Assembly: GCF_902170305.1 (NCBI RefSeq)
Contig: NZ_CABHWW010000011.1
Coordinates: 1 to 64,000 of the forward strand
Length of the DNA: 64,000 bases
Direction: 5' to 3'
Source of the DNA: Yersinia alsatica
GTDB lineage: Bacteria > Pseudomonadota > Gammaproteobacteria > Enterobacterales > Enterobacteriaceae
Part shown: piece after piece, positions 8,701 to 17,226 of the stretch
Layout: each line of letters begins with the position of its first letter
Position numbering within the stretch: the first letter of the stretch is position 1
Notes under the pieces: model-generated
What the model saw: only the letters and a program-made list of their open reading frames with translations
Database searches by the model: none
What the model was told of the DNA's origin: nothing
Translations under genes and position numbers: made by a program

Positions 8701-10191
8701 TTATGACAGTAATTCTCTAAGCACCCAAAGACTGACACTCCCGCCGTTCACCGGGAATACGGCCTCGCCAGTATCATTAGTCGTAATAATAGCCTGGTGG
8801 TTATCCAGATAATCAGCAAACTCTTTATTTTTTAAACCTTCTCCAAGTGAGATTGTTTTTTCATTCTCAGAACCATTAGAAAGAATGACTACGCAGCCGG
8901 GATCTTCTTCCGTACCTGCGCGAACAAAAGCGATACAGTTTTTGTCATCAAAATAGTCACTCTGTGCACCATGGGCAAAACGTTGTCGGGCTTGAATCAG
9001 TTTTTCCAATTCAGGAATAACTGGCATTTCTATCTGATAAGTCTCTCCATCATCCCCAGTATCTTCATAGTTAGCACCAAACAAGTCTGGATAAAAGACA
9101 CATGGGATTCCCTGCTCACGAATTAAAATCAATGCATAGGCTAAAGGCTTAAACCAAGGCTCAACGGGTGCTTCCAAGGATTGAAGTGGTTGAGTATCAT
9201 GGTTGGCGACCAACGTTATTGTATGCATCGGATCGACTTCAATTAACGAACCATTGAAGATTTGGGTCAGATCAAAATCTTCACCTTGTTTTGAGGCCGC
9301 ATGAAATTTATGGTGTAGCGCAACATCAAATAGCATTGCAGAACCTTCAATCCGCTCTAAATACAGCTGTAACTTTTCAATATCCGGCGACCAGTATTCA
9401 GCGATAATCAGTAAATCATGCTCCGCTTTATTCTGTACATGGCCGATCCATTCTTTAAAGAACCACGCGGGAATATGCTTCACTGCATCCAGCCGGAAAC
9501 CATCAATTGGCAGAGTTTCGAGCAACCATTCGCCCCAATACTTTAGCTCCCCCATGACTGCGGGATTTCTGAAGTCAATATCCGCTCCCATTAGGTAATC
9601 AAAATTACCTAATTCATCGTCCACTTCGGTATTCCAACCCTCATCGCTGTAGTCATTTAAAATCTTGAAAATGCCTTCATCAGTGGGGTCTTCAATATAA
9701 TCAACACCAGTAAAACACTGTTTATCCCAGATGAATGATGAATAAGCCTCATGGCGACCCGGAAATGTAAAACGGGTATAAGCTTGGGCATCGATAACTT
9801 CATCATCAATTTCGGTACGATTTTCAGGATTAGCTTTACGGACACTTACCAGCTCTTTTTCATCAGCGCCCATTTTGTGATTGAATACAACGTCAAAAAG
9901 CACCTTGATATCCATTTCCTTCAATCGGTTAATCGCATTCAACAGCCCATCTTTATCACCATATTTTGTTGCCTGAGTCCCCTTTTGATCGAATTCACCT
10001 AGGTCAAACAAGTCATAGGTATCATAACCTACTGAGTATCCCCCTGAGGCCCCTTTATTGGCAGGAGGCAGCCAGACAACATTAATGCCAATATTGTGAA
10101 TATGTTCTGCCCGCTCAGAGACTTCCTGCCATAACTTGCTACCATCGGGATAGTACCAATGGAAAAACTGGAAAATCGTCGGATTTTTCAT
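8701..10191 (-). CDS. amyA: Cytoplasmic alpha-amylase
   Basis: Glycoside hydrolase family 13 endo-1,4-alpha-glucanase of 496 aa without a signal peptide, closely matching E. coli AmyA (495 aa). It hydrolyses maltodextrins inside the cell. The four GH13 regions are visible: VVFNHK (101-106), GFRLDAVKH with nucleophile D235, IIAEYW with acid/base E265, and VANHDTQ with D332. It has the AmyA N terminus ([15 protein letters not shown]) and a C-terminal beta domain (about 410-496). Stands alone, divergent from the cupin gene. Confidence 0.96.
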   Translation of the reverse strand: MKNPTIFQFFHWYYPDGSKLWQEVSERAEHIHNIGINVVWLPPANKGASGGYSVGYDTYDLFDLGEFDQKGTQATKYGDKDGLLNAINRLKEMDIKVLFDVVFNHKMGADEKELVSVRKANPENRTEIDDEVIDAQAYTRFTFPGRHEAYSSFIWDKQCFTGVDYIEDPTDEGIFKILNDYSDEGWNTEVDDELGNFDYLMGADIDFRNPAVMGELKYWGEWLLETLPIDGFRLDAVKHIPAWFFKEWIGHVQNKAEHDLLIIAEYWSPDIEKLQLYLERIEGSAMLFDVALHHKFHAASKQGEDFDLTQIFNGSLIEVDPMHTITLVANHDTQPLQSLEAPVEPWFKPLAYALILIREQGIPCVFYPDLFGANYEDTGDDGETYQIEMPVIPELEKLIQARQRFAHGAQSDYFDDKNCIAFVRAGTEEDPGCVVILSNGSENEKTISLGEGLKNKEFADYLDNHQAIITTNDTGEAVFPVNGGSVSLWVLRELLS

Positions 10192-10336
10192 AGGCTTGAT
10201 GATTCCATTTTACTGTATACCCCATAGTATGGCCCACTTTATAAAGATTAGGCTGGCAATAAAGTAATAGACTGTGTATTCCTTTTAATCTGCGTTAATT
10301 TTTAATTGGTCAGTCTGTATTAAATAGGGGCTTTAA

Positions 10337-10666
10337 ATGAATATAGTGGATATTCCATTTGGTATCACCGATTGGTCGGCAGTAGATAAAACCGAACATA
10401 AAGGAGAGCAAGGTGTTGCTTACTGGCAGACCAGGAACTTTGGCAATATTAGAGTTCGTATGGTTGAATACAGTGAAGGATACCTAGCAGACCATTGGTG
10501 TTCCAAAGGGCATATTTTGCTCTGTCTCGAAGGGGAATTAAGCACTGAATTGGATGATGGCCGCGTTTTTGTATTAAAGGCAGGGATGAGTTATCAGGTT
10601 GCTGATCATGCTGAAGCACACCGTTCATCAACAACCTCAGGTGCCAGACTTTTTATTGTCGATTGA
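10337..10666 (+). CDS. Single-domain cupin-fold protein (DHCW-motif type)
   Basis: 109 aa. A jelly-roll core is suggested by the ADHWCSKGHILLCLEGEL stretch (about residues 51-68) and the later LKAGMSYQVADHAEAHRS, which supply candidate metal-binding His and Cys residues. Small enterobacterial proteins of this type are annotated DHCW-motif cupins; substrate unknown. AGGGG about 10 bp upstream supports the ATG. Confidence 0.75.
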   Translation: MNIVDIPFGITDWSAVDKTEHKGEQGVAYWQTRNFGNIRVRMVEYSEGYLADHWCSKGHILLCLEGELSTELDDGRVFVLKAGMSYQVADHAEAHRSSTTSGARLFIVD

Positions 10667-10748
10667 TATTCAGTCTCTTAGGAGAGTTGATTTCACATCT
10701 ATATCAGCTAGCAGCCAATCCTTGACTGTTAGCTGAGAGAAGATTTTG

Positions 10749-11246
10749 TTATCGCCCTTCCGGTAATGAGTCAATCGGATTATCCGGATATAAGGCCCGG
10801 ACTCGACGTCTGACGATTTCAACCTGAAATGCAGCCATTACAGCAATCATTATCAGAATCTCACCAAACCCGCCTTGTTCCGTTGGTTGATTATAAAGAT
10901 ACTGCAGTGTGCCAATAATCCATTTAGACCCAACGAGCAGCAGGAATAAAGTCATGGTCAGAGGTGTTCCTTTACAGAAAATAAGCCCATCAGGTTCACG
11001 CCAGATCTCGATGAGGCGACCTTGTAAAACACCGATGATAATACTAAACAGGACACCACTACCTAAAACTACCCAGGAAGTCATTGTAGTTGGCATATAT
11101 GTACCACCCACTACCAGACCGACCATCCCGTAAACCCAGGCCCATTTAAAACGAGCAGGGCCTAATAAGACCTCGTGACTGACCGACTGACGGTATAACG
11201 CAAAAAGTGTTAGCACCAGAATAATCAGTATTTGTACGGGAGTCAT
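10749..11246 (-). CDS. Multi-pass inner membrane protein, unknown function
   Basis: 165 aa with about five hydrophobic segments (roughly residues 3-18, 33-50, 58-76, 95-112 and 128-143) and a charged C-terminal tail (EIVRRRVRALYPDNP). An ideal AAGGAG precedes the ATG. The pattern resembles DUF1453/CcdC-like membrane proteins but I cannot assign it firmly. It converges on the cupin gene. Confidence 0.7.
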   Translation of the reverse strand: MTPVQILIILVLTLFALYRQSVSHEVLLGPARFKWAWVYGMVGLVVGGTYMPTTMTSWVVLGSGVLFSIIIGVLQGRLIEIWREPDGLIFCKGTPLTMTLFLLLVGSKWIIGTLQYLYNQPTEQGGFGEILIMIAVMAAFQVEIVRRRVRALYPDNPIDSLPEGR

Positions 11247-11642
11247 CGCTATCTCCTTCGAGAGAAGCAGCTAGTCAGGGATAAAGCACTACTCTCTGGC
11301 ATATAACAGACTACTCCGGCAGTATATGCGTGCTTTATCAGTCTTTGAGAACGCCAAACAGAAAACTATCTTTTCAGAACGGTTAACAATAATTCGCTAA
11401 CGCGAGCTGTACAAAGTTTAGTCTATTTATCGATAAAGAGCACAATCCTAATTGCATTAACTCTATCTGAGCCTTACTTCAAATACTTTTAACTATCGGA
11501 ACAATATTATCCCTCCATGGATTATTGCTAAACAAAGATAACATTCTGAGATCTTGCTCACTTTTCTAATCGCATCTTATTAATGCTAAACTGCCCAAGC
11601 TTTTTATTGAACAATAAGAAGTCTATTTATAAGGAAAAATAG
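11247..11642. other. Intergenic, nothing recognised
   Basis: About 400 bp between divergent genes. No ORF, tRNA or strong hairpin is apparent; it presumably holds the two promoters. Confidence 0.4.
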
Positions 11643-12377
11643 ATGACACAGAATATTTATGATAATCAGGCTTTTTTTTCAGGTTATGCCAAACTTAGCC
11701 GTTCAGTTGATGGTTTGGATGGAGCGCCAGAGTGGCCGGCAATTCGCCAAATCTTACCGCCCCTATCTGGGCGAAAAGTACTAGATCTGGGATGTGGCTA
11801 TGGCTGGTTTTGCCGTTATGCAAAATCGCAAGGCGCAACTGACATTTTGGGAGTAGATATTTCGGAGAAAATGTTAAACCGAGCTAAAGAAATGACCACT
11901 GACAAAGATATTGTTTATCGTCAGGAGGATTTGGAAAATACTCAGTTACCACAGCAGTTTTACCATTTAGTTTATAGTTCGCTAACGTTGCATTATATAA
12001 AATCACTACCCACCCTACTAGAAGCGGTTTATAACACTTTGCTACCCGGAGGCAGTTTTATTTTTACTGCAGAACACCCTATCTATACCTCCCCCAAACA
12101 GCCAGGTTGGTTAATTGCAGATGATGGACAGAAATCATGGCCAATAAATAGTTATCAAGCTGAAGGTGAACGGATAACAAATTGGCTAGCCGAGGGAGTC
12201 ATCAAACAGCATCGAACGCTAGGAACCTATATTAATCTTATGATTAAGCAAGGATTTACGATTACACACTTAAATGAGTGGGGACCAACAGCACAGCAAA
12301 TTGCTGATTGTCCGGCATTGGATGAAGAAAAAGAGCGGCCAATGATATTTTTGCTCTCCGTTAAAAAACTCGAATAA
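11643..12377 (+). CDS. Class I SAM-dependent methyltransferase
   Basis: 244 aa. Rossmann-fold motif I is VLDLGCGYGWFCRYAKSQG (about residues 46-64), followed by the acidic end of strand 2 (GVDIS), motif II-III elements (EDLENTQLP, LVYSSLTLHYIKSLP) and LLPGGSFIFTAEHP. These are typical of the Methyltransf_11/25 small-molecule methyltransferases. Substrate not predictable. AAGGA supports the ATG at 11643. Stands alone. Confidence 0.85.
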   Translation: MTQNIYDNQAFFSGYAKLSRSVDGLDGAPEWPAIRQILPPLSGRKVLDLGCGYGWFCRYAKSQGATDILGVDISEKMLNRAKEMTTDKDIVYRQEDLENTQLPQQFYHLVYSSLTLHYIKSLPTLLEAVYNTLLPGGSFIFTAEHPIYTSPKQPGWLIADDGQKSWPINSYQAEGERITNWLAEGVIKQHRTLGTYINLMIKQGFTITHLNEWGPTAQQIADCPALDEEKERPMIFLLSVKKLE

Positions 12378-12594
12378 GAACCAACCCGCACTTCACGACC
12401 TATTTCTAGAAACACCCATTCTTGGGGAGGCTAACTCCCCGGATACTGTGCACCTAATTTGCTCCCAAATAGTGCCAACGCCCTAATTAGAGGCATTCAT
12501 TTATTGAGAAAAAATAAATTATGCTATTTTTCAATTAATTATATTTGGCGCAAATATTGCTTCATTAAGTGTGATGATGCTAAAGGGGGCAAAT

Positions 12595-12678
12595 ATGAAA
12601 TCAATGTCGGGATACTACTTACAATATACAGCGTTTCTACTAGTGATTGCTGGGGCCATTCATTTTGTTTTTCAATAA
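12595..12678 (+). CDS. Candidate 27-aa single-span membrane microprotein
   Basis: ATG 12595 is preceded by a strong AAGGGGG Shine-Dalgarno site 6-7 bp upstream. The 27 codons read MKSMSGYYLQY, then a hydrophobic stretch ending in HFVFQ, which would make one transmembrane helix. A possible hairpin lies 8 bp after the stop. No similarity recognised; support is ribosome site plus composition only. Confidence 0.45.
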   Translation: MKSMSGYYLQYTAFLLVIAGAIHFVFQ

Positions 12679-12686
12679 GCACTAAA

Positions 12687-12712
12687 AAGAGTCGAGCGAA
12701 TGCACGGCTCTT
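12687..12712 (+). terminator. Weak hairpin after the 27-aa ORF
   Basis: AAGAGTCG pairs with CGGCTCTT (one T-G wobble) around a 10-nt loop. Only a short T stretch follows. Confidence 0.35.
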
Positions 12713-12885
12713 TCTCGCCTTTCAAGACGTCATATTTTTTATAGGGCCGATATTTTATTGTGAAAAGGGGTCTTTCAACGGCAATATCGACAAAGTATGT
12801 CTTTGTAGTGGCAGTATCTAAAACAACCTTCCATAATCTTATGTATCAGCCTGATGGCTGAATCTAGCTTTGGGAGTAACACATC

Positions 12886-12999
12886 ATGAAACGTAGAATA
12901 CCGGAGACAGCTTGGTGTCTCATGACAATCATCGCTTACCTTGCTCTGGTGAGCGTATATACCATCGAAAACGCAGCTATGCGTGGATTTTTCGGATGA
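12886..12999 (+). CDS. Candidate 37-aa membrane microprotein
   Basis: ATG 12886 follows GGGAG at 8 bp. The peptide has a basic start (MKRRIPE), a hydrophobic helix (about residues 9-25) and a short tail ending RGFFG. Topology fits a bitopic inner-membrane microprotein. It lies in the otherwise gene-poor stretch before the second prophage. No family recognised. Confidence 0.45.
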   Translation: MKRRIPETAWCLMTIIAYLALVSVYTIENAAMRGFFG

Positions 13000-13031
13000 C
13001 TTGCAATAGTGCAATACCACACCACAAGTTT

Positions 13032-13166
13032 ATGAAGTTAGAAATGGAAGAAACTCCGCCAGGGAAGGCATACTCCCTCGAAGAAAACCAGAAAGCAGGA
13101 TTTAGTTCATTGCTAATTCAGAGCCGTGATTCGATAAAAATAGCAGAAAAAAACCAGCAGAAATAA
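13032..13166 (+). CDS. Possible 44-aa hydrophilic ORF
   Basis: Begins MKLEMEETPPGK and ends IAEKNQQK. It is charged and without a membrane segment. There is no visible Shine-Dalgarno site, so it may not be translated. Listed because it fills part of an otherwise empty stretch. Confidence 0.2.
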   Translation: MKLEMEETPPGKAYSLEENQKAGFSSLLIQSRDSIKIAEKNQQK

Positions 13167-13392
13167 AATAATTATGTGTTAATAACAATAAATCAAGCTA
13201 TTCAGCTTTAATAGTAAAATAATAGATAACTTATAGTGCTGTGATTTAATGCATACTAGGAGATATGTTCATCCTCGCCAAATAATATAAATAAACGAAC
13301 CTAATAAATAGATGCGATATTTAATAATGGTGTCCAGAACATATCCTATGGAATAGATTTAAAACCAGAGGTTAATTCTAACTAATTGATTC

Positions 13393-13441
13393 TGTTGGTG
13401 GGTCGTGCAGGGTTCGAACCTGCGACCAATTGATTAAGAGT
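13393..13441. other. attL: 49-bp repeat of tRNA-Lys 3' part
   Basis: Identical to 48193-48241 over 49 bp; it diverges beyond (TAAATC here, TCAACT at the right). It contains the tRNA 3' half only, so no tRNA is made from this copy. It is the displaced original host 3' end; the intact gene at 48196 was rebuilt by the phage core. Confidence 0.92.
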
Positions 13442-13534
13442 AAATCTAACAGGTTTTCAAAATCAATAATTTACTTACAAATCAACCAGATAAAAAACGG
13501 CAAAGTTCGATAAACTATGAGTTTTGCGAAGCTC

Positions 13535-13553
13535 TACCGCCATTTTGTCGCCA
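13535..13553. repeat. 8-bp repeats with 11-bp period, candidate integrase arm site
   Basis: TACCGCCA (13535) and TGTCGCCA (13546) are 11 bp apart, matching the TGTCGCCA pair at 48120/48131 at the other prophage end. Probable Int arm binding sites of attP split by integration. Confidence 0.5.
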
Positions 13554-13592
13554 ATTTAATCGCTCGATTAGTGAAGGCGCCTAGTATTCTTC

Positions 13593-14888
13593 TCAATCAT
13601 CTTTTTTAGGTTTTCGTGGTTTCCTAGACTTTTTTTGTTGTTCTGGCTGTTCTGGCTGTTCTGGCTGTTCTGGCTGTTCTGGCTGTTCAAGATTATCATT
13701 TTCTGCAGCAGACTGAATATAATCTTCTGCTGCTAAATTTTTCAGTGTATCTTTATAAATTTCACTATATCTAGTGATCGGGGTAGTATCTCGGAGCTGT
13801 TTTAATAAAATGTTTATACTTCCCTTTAAAGGAGAAAACGAATCATGTAATATACTCCATTCACTTGTATATTTTCTTAAAACATCTGCTATATTATGGT
13901 CATTAAAAATGTCATCGGATTTTCTTATTGTGATTTTTGTTGTTAATGGATTTCCCTTAATATCAGAGTAAAATTCATCGTTGTGTTTTAATTTATCTAG
14001 TTCAGCTTTTAACTCGCTCAGCTCGCTAGATTGTGTTCCATTTATTAATTTCTCTTGTTCTAGTTTCGATATTAATTCATCAATTCTTGCGATGCTATTT
14101 TGTTTTTCTTCATTATATTGTTCAAGAATTAATTGATAATCCTCTATTGAACTCTTCAATCCAAGAACAAAAGAACCCATTTCATCAGCACTTCCAGCCA
14201 TTCTATTGAAAATCTTCAAAAAGTATGCAATTAATTCATTATCGGAAAAATTAGGATAACGAACCTTATGGTCTATTTCGCTCCATCCTTCTTCAAAAAG
14301 TGTTCTAACCTGAATTTCAGTATATATATTTTGATTCATAGGTCTAGTGGGTATAATATAATGAATTGAGCGATATCCAGCATTATGCTCTGTTACCCCA
14401 CAACCTTTACTTTCAAATATACTATTTTCAGACTGGTCTCCAGATCTTATATATGCGATAGGTTTTTCGTGAGTACTCCATTTACTCATAATATAATCAT
14501 GTATGTGTGGCCAATCCTCTTTAAATAAATGCAATACTCTAACACCTATTAGATCAGTAATTTTTTCGCTGTAGTTTTCATGAGTAATGTCTTTGTATTT
14601 ATCACTATCATCAGATTTCTTTCTTATGATTTTCTCCATAAGATGTTCAGCATCTTTTACGCGCCAACGCACTGAATGAACACCTTTTCCTTGCTGCAAA
14701 ACTTTTGCTAGAAAGGCCGCGGTATCAGATAGTAAAGAGAAATTTTTCTGATGTTCTAATCCTATTTTTAGCAAGTCATCCCATTCAATACTTGCTTTAT
14801 TATACTGTTCTCGGTCAATTCTGTTACGCGAAAGGAAGTCATCCAAAGATTCTTTTTCATTAAGCACTTTGATACTCTCACTCATCAT
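13593..14888 (-). CDS. Prophage-borne RelA/SpoT-domain protein with Glu-Gln-Pro repeat tail
   Basis: 431 aa, not a P2 core gene. A RelA/SpoT nucleotidyltransferase-like domain spans about residues 60-215: SVRWRVKDAEHLMEKI (72-87), TDLIGVRVL (111-119), GYRSIHYII (171-179) and EIQVRTLFEEGWSEIDHKV (191-209). It has no HD hydrolase, TGS or ACT domain. A coiled-coil segment follows (about 245-305), then a C-terminal domain and a run of Gln-Pro-Glu repeats before a basic end (KKSRKPRKPKK). Stand-alone RelA/SpoT proteins in phages are often toxic synthetases or tRNA pyrophosphokinases (toxSAS, CapRel) acting in anti-phage defence; activity here is not shown. AT-rich relative to phage core. It could instead be a non-toxic alarmone synthetase. 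Confidence 0.8.
   Translation of the reverse strand: MMSESIKVLNEKESLDDFLSRNRIDREQYNKASIEWDDLLKIGLEHQKNFSLLSDTAAFLAKVLQQGKGVHSVRWRVKDAEHLMEKIIRKKSDDSDKYKDITHENYSEKITDLIGVRVLHLFKEDWPHIHDYIMSKWSTHEKPIAYIRSGDQSENSIFESKGCGVTEHNAGYRSIHYIIPTRPMNQNIYTEIQVRTLFEEGWSEIDHKVRYPNFSDNELIAYFLKIFNRMAGSADEMGSFVLGLKSSIEDYQLILEQYNEEKQNSIARIDELISKLEQEKLINGTQSSELSELKAELDKLKHNDEFYSDIKGNPLTTKITIRKSDDIFNDHNIADVLRKYTSEWSILHDSFSPLKGSINILLKQLRDTTPITRYSEIYKDTLKNLAAEDYIQSAAENDNLEQPEQPEQPEQPEQPEQQKKSRKPRKPKKDD
13641..13688. repeat. Five perfect 9-bp tandem repeats in the RelA/SpoT gene
   Basis: TTCTGGCTG is repeated five times (13641-13685) with a partial sixth. In the coding strand it gives a Glu-Gln-Pro repeat. The 9-bp unit keeps frame, so slippage would change tail length rather than switch the gene off. 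Confidence 0.85.
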
Positions 14889-14920
14889 TTATCACTCGAA
14901 ATATCACGCATTTTGATAAT

Positions 14921-15922
14921 CTACATGAAAGGATTTAATCTTAATGCATCATCTAAATGCTCAGGCGCAAAGTGCGCATAACGCATCGTCATTTTGATAT
15001 CGGTATGTCCTAAGATTCGCTGCAATACTAGGATATTTCCGCCATTCTGCATGAAGTGACTGGCAAAAGTGTGACGTAGAACATGTGAGCACTGTCTATC
15101 TGGTAGTTTTATGTTCGTTCTTTTTAGTGCAGTGCGGAAAGCTGCATAGCATGATGGGAATAAACGCCCCGTCTTTTTCGGCAAAGAGTTAAATAATTCT
15201 TCACTGATTGGGATGCTGCGGTTGCGCTTCCCTTTGGTTTTTGTGTAAGTGACTTTATATGGCATTACTTGCGTATGAGTCAGGCTTTCCGCTTCAGACC
15301 AACGTGCGCCAGTGGCCAGACACAACCGCACAACGGTAGCCAACTCAGGTACTGTGCTGTTTTCACATTCTTTCAGAAGGCTGGCTATTTGCTCTTTGGT
15401 CAGGAACGCCATCTCTTGCTCATGAGTTCGATACTGGCGCACACCACGGAGGGGATTATCGTAGCGCCACTCACTCAGGCGGGAGAGTTCGTTAAACATC
15501 GCCCGCATGTACGCCAATTCAATATTCAGCGTACGCGGTGTTACGCCTTTGGTACGAGTGCCACGTAATATTTTCCCGTTGAGCCGTTGTTCACGGTATT
15601 GAGAAAATGCTTTTGCAGTGAAATCTATGGCACGCGGATCACCAAGGTCACGGCACATGTTGAGCAAAACCTGATGACGAGACTTACCATCACTCAAAGT
15701 GATGCCATGCGCCCGATGCCAAATCTCGATCAGTTCTGACAACAACCGCGTGTCCTGCTTTTCACCTAACCAAGGTTTGTTATCTACCTGCTCCATCGTG
15801 AAGCGCTCAAATGCCAATGCTTCACCTTTAGTCGCAAACTGCTTTCTTACTCGCTTCCCTTCCCTACCTGCCGGATAACACTCACAAATCCATTTCCCGG
15901 TATTCAACTTTCTTACTGCCAT
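14921..15922 (-). CDS. int: P2-family tyrosine integrase
   Basis: 333-aa site-specific recombinase with all catalytic residues: R207 (ATGARWSEA), H280 and R283 (SHVLRHTFASHF), H306 (LGHTDIKM) and Y315 (RYAHF). The N-terminal arm-binding region (about 1-60) is followed by a core-binding domain. It integrates the phage into tRNA-Lys and, with Cox, excises it. It is transcribed toward attL, beside the repressor cluster, as in P2. Confidence 0.96.
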   Translation of the reverse strand: MAVRKLNTGKWICECYPAGREGKRVRKQFATKGEALAFERFTMEQVDNKPWLGEKQDTRLLSELIEIWHRAHGITLSDGKSRHQVLLNMCRDLGDPRAIDFTAKAFSQYREQRLNGKILRGTRTKGVTPRTLNIELAYMRAMFNELSRLSEWRYDNPLRGVRQYRTHEQEMAFLTKEQIASLLKECENSTVPELATVVRLCLATGARWSEAESLTHTQVMPYKVTYTKTKGKRNRSIPISEELFNSLPKKTGRLFPSCYAAFRTALKRTNIKLPDRQCSHVLRHTFASHFMQNGGNILVLQRILGHTDIKMTMRYAHFAPEHLDDALRLNPFM

Positions 15923-15931
15923 ACAGCGTGC

Positions 15932-16516
15932 TTACACCTTCTTTAAAACACTATCTACCTGGGCTAAAACAGTTATCTCGTTCAACGCGCATTCAAATGG
16001 TATCTTTATCTCTGTTCCACTGACTCTCACTTTACCCACAGGGATAAGTTCTAGATTCCGGATACTAACTTTACCTTCGATTTCTACTAGCCATGTCCCA
16101 TCTGAGATTTCTTCAAATGAGTAATCAACTAAACTAATCGTTTCATTCGAGACGATAATTTTTGGTTCAGTAAGCTCAGGGGATAGCAGTGAGTTATCCA
16201 ATACCAGATGCCCATCTTCAACCAATTTACCTTTGATAATCTTATATCGGGTAAGTGAGGTTATATCGCCTTTTGCATCATCATACATTGGGCCCTCCCC
16301 TGTAGCCAGCCACCGCAGGGAAACTCCGGTTTCCAGCGAACACCAGATAATCACCTGCGCCGGATAATAATCTCTACTCCACCACGTCCCAAAGGTACTG
16401 TTTGTAATACCCGTATGCTGTGAAAGCTCTGTTCTGGTTTTGAATCCATATGCCTCCAGAACTCGAGTCAACGCTTCACGACCACCATGATTGGGGTTGA
16501 ATTTATTCATACGCAT
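15932..16516 (-). CDS. CI-like repressor, third in tandem array (mosaic)
   Basis: 194 aa of the Bac_CI_repr type: N-terminal helix-turn-helix (YGFKTRTELSQHTGITNSTF, about 20-39), then SLRWLATGEGP, then a C-terminal oligomerisation-type domain. The N-terminal half is closer to the 17227 copy (YGFKTRTELS, YPAQVxxWCSLETG) while the C-terminal half is nearly the same as the 16559 copy (DGTWLVEIE, IRNLELIPVGKVRVS). This suggests recombination between paralogues. There is no obvious Ser-Lys autocleavage pair, as with 186 CI. The start may be the second ATG at 16510; neither has a clear ribosome site. Confidence 0.85.
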   Translation of the reverse strand: MRMNKFNPNHGGREALTRVLEAYGFKTRTELSQHTGITNSTFGTWWSRDYYPAQVIIWCSLETGVSLRWLATGEGPMYDDAKGDITSLTRYKIIKGKLVEDGHLVLDNSLLSPELTEPKIIVSNETISLVDYSFEEISDGTWLVEIEGKVSIRNLELIPVGKVRVSGTEIKIPFECALNEITVLAQVDSVLKKV

Positions 16517-16558
16517 AGATATATGAAGGATAGAGTTTTTAATATTATTTACTTGGCT

Positions 16559-17155
16559 TCACAGTTTCTTTAACACACTATCTACACGGGCTAAAACAGT
16601 AATGTCTGTCAATGCACACTCAAATGGCACCTTTAGCTCATTGCTGCTGACCCTTACTTTACCAACAGGAATAAGCTCTAAATTTCTGATACTTGCTTTA
16701 TGCTCAATCTCAACTAACCACGTCCCATCCGAAATATCTTCAAATGAGCAATCAACCAAATTGGTCACTCCATCCGAGATGATAATTTTAGGCCGAGCCA
16801 TTCCAACCGATAACAAAGAGTTATCCAAAACCCAATATCCATCTTCAAACAATTTACCATTGATAATTTTATAGCGAGCAACTGAGGTTATTTCGCCTTT
16901 TGCATCGTCATACATTGGCCCCTCACCGATGGCGAGCCAACGTAGTGAAACACCAGTTTCTAAAGCACAACCAATCAATAAGTTAGCAGGGTAAAAATCT
17001 CTTTTCCACCAAGTGGTTATAGTAGCAATGCTGATCCCTGTTCTTTCTGAAAGCTCAGTTCTCTTATTTAAACCGTAGGCTTTAATTACCCTTTGAATTG
17101 CAGATCGCCCACCACGCTTTGGAGCAAAAATATTGTCATTTGTATAATCAGTCAT
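16559..17155 (-). CDS. CI-like repressor, second in tandem array
   Basis: 198 aa, same family. Its recognition-helix region (TGISIATITTWWKRDFYPAN) differs from both neighbours, so it may bind a different operator. The C-terminal half closely resembles that of the 15932 copy. No clear Shine-Dalgarno site upstream of the ATG. 42 bp separates it from the next copy and 71 bp from the 17227 copy. Confidence 0.85.
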   Translation of the reverse strand: MTDYTNDNIFAPKRGGRSAIQRVIKAYGLNKRTELSERTGISIATITTWWKRDFYPANLLIGCALETGVSLRWLAIGEGPMYDDAKGEITSVARYKIINGKLFEDGYWVLDNSLLSVGMARPKIIISDGVTNLVDCSFEDISDGTWLVEIEHKASIRNLELIPVGKVRVSSNELKVPFECALTDITVLARVDSVLKKL

Positions 17156-17226
17156 AATTTAATCGCCATAAGTTGTATCGATCTTATGACCATCGACGTC
17201 TCACCAACTTGCCTGCCATAAATCGA

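Noticed and set aside
12459-12821. 120-aa plus-strand ORF
   Set aside because: No ribosome site, odd composition; the shorter ORF at 12595 in another frame has much better initiation signals.
13393-13441. Second tRNA-Lys gene
   Set aside because: Only the 3' part is present; the 5' half is absent, so it is an att repeat.
13641-13688. CRISPR-like or regulatory repeat array
   Set aside because: Units are 9 bp, without spacers, in frame and translated as Glu-Gln-Pro.
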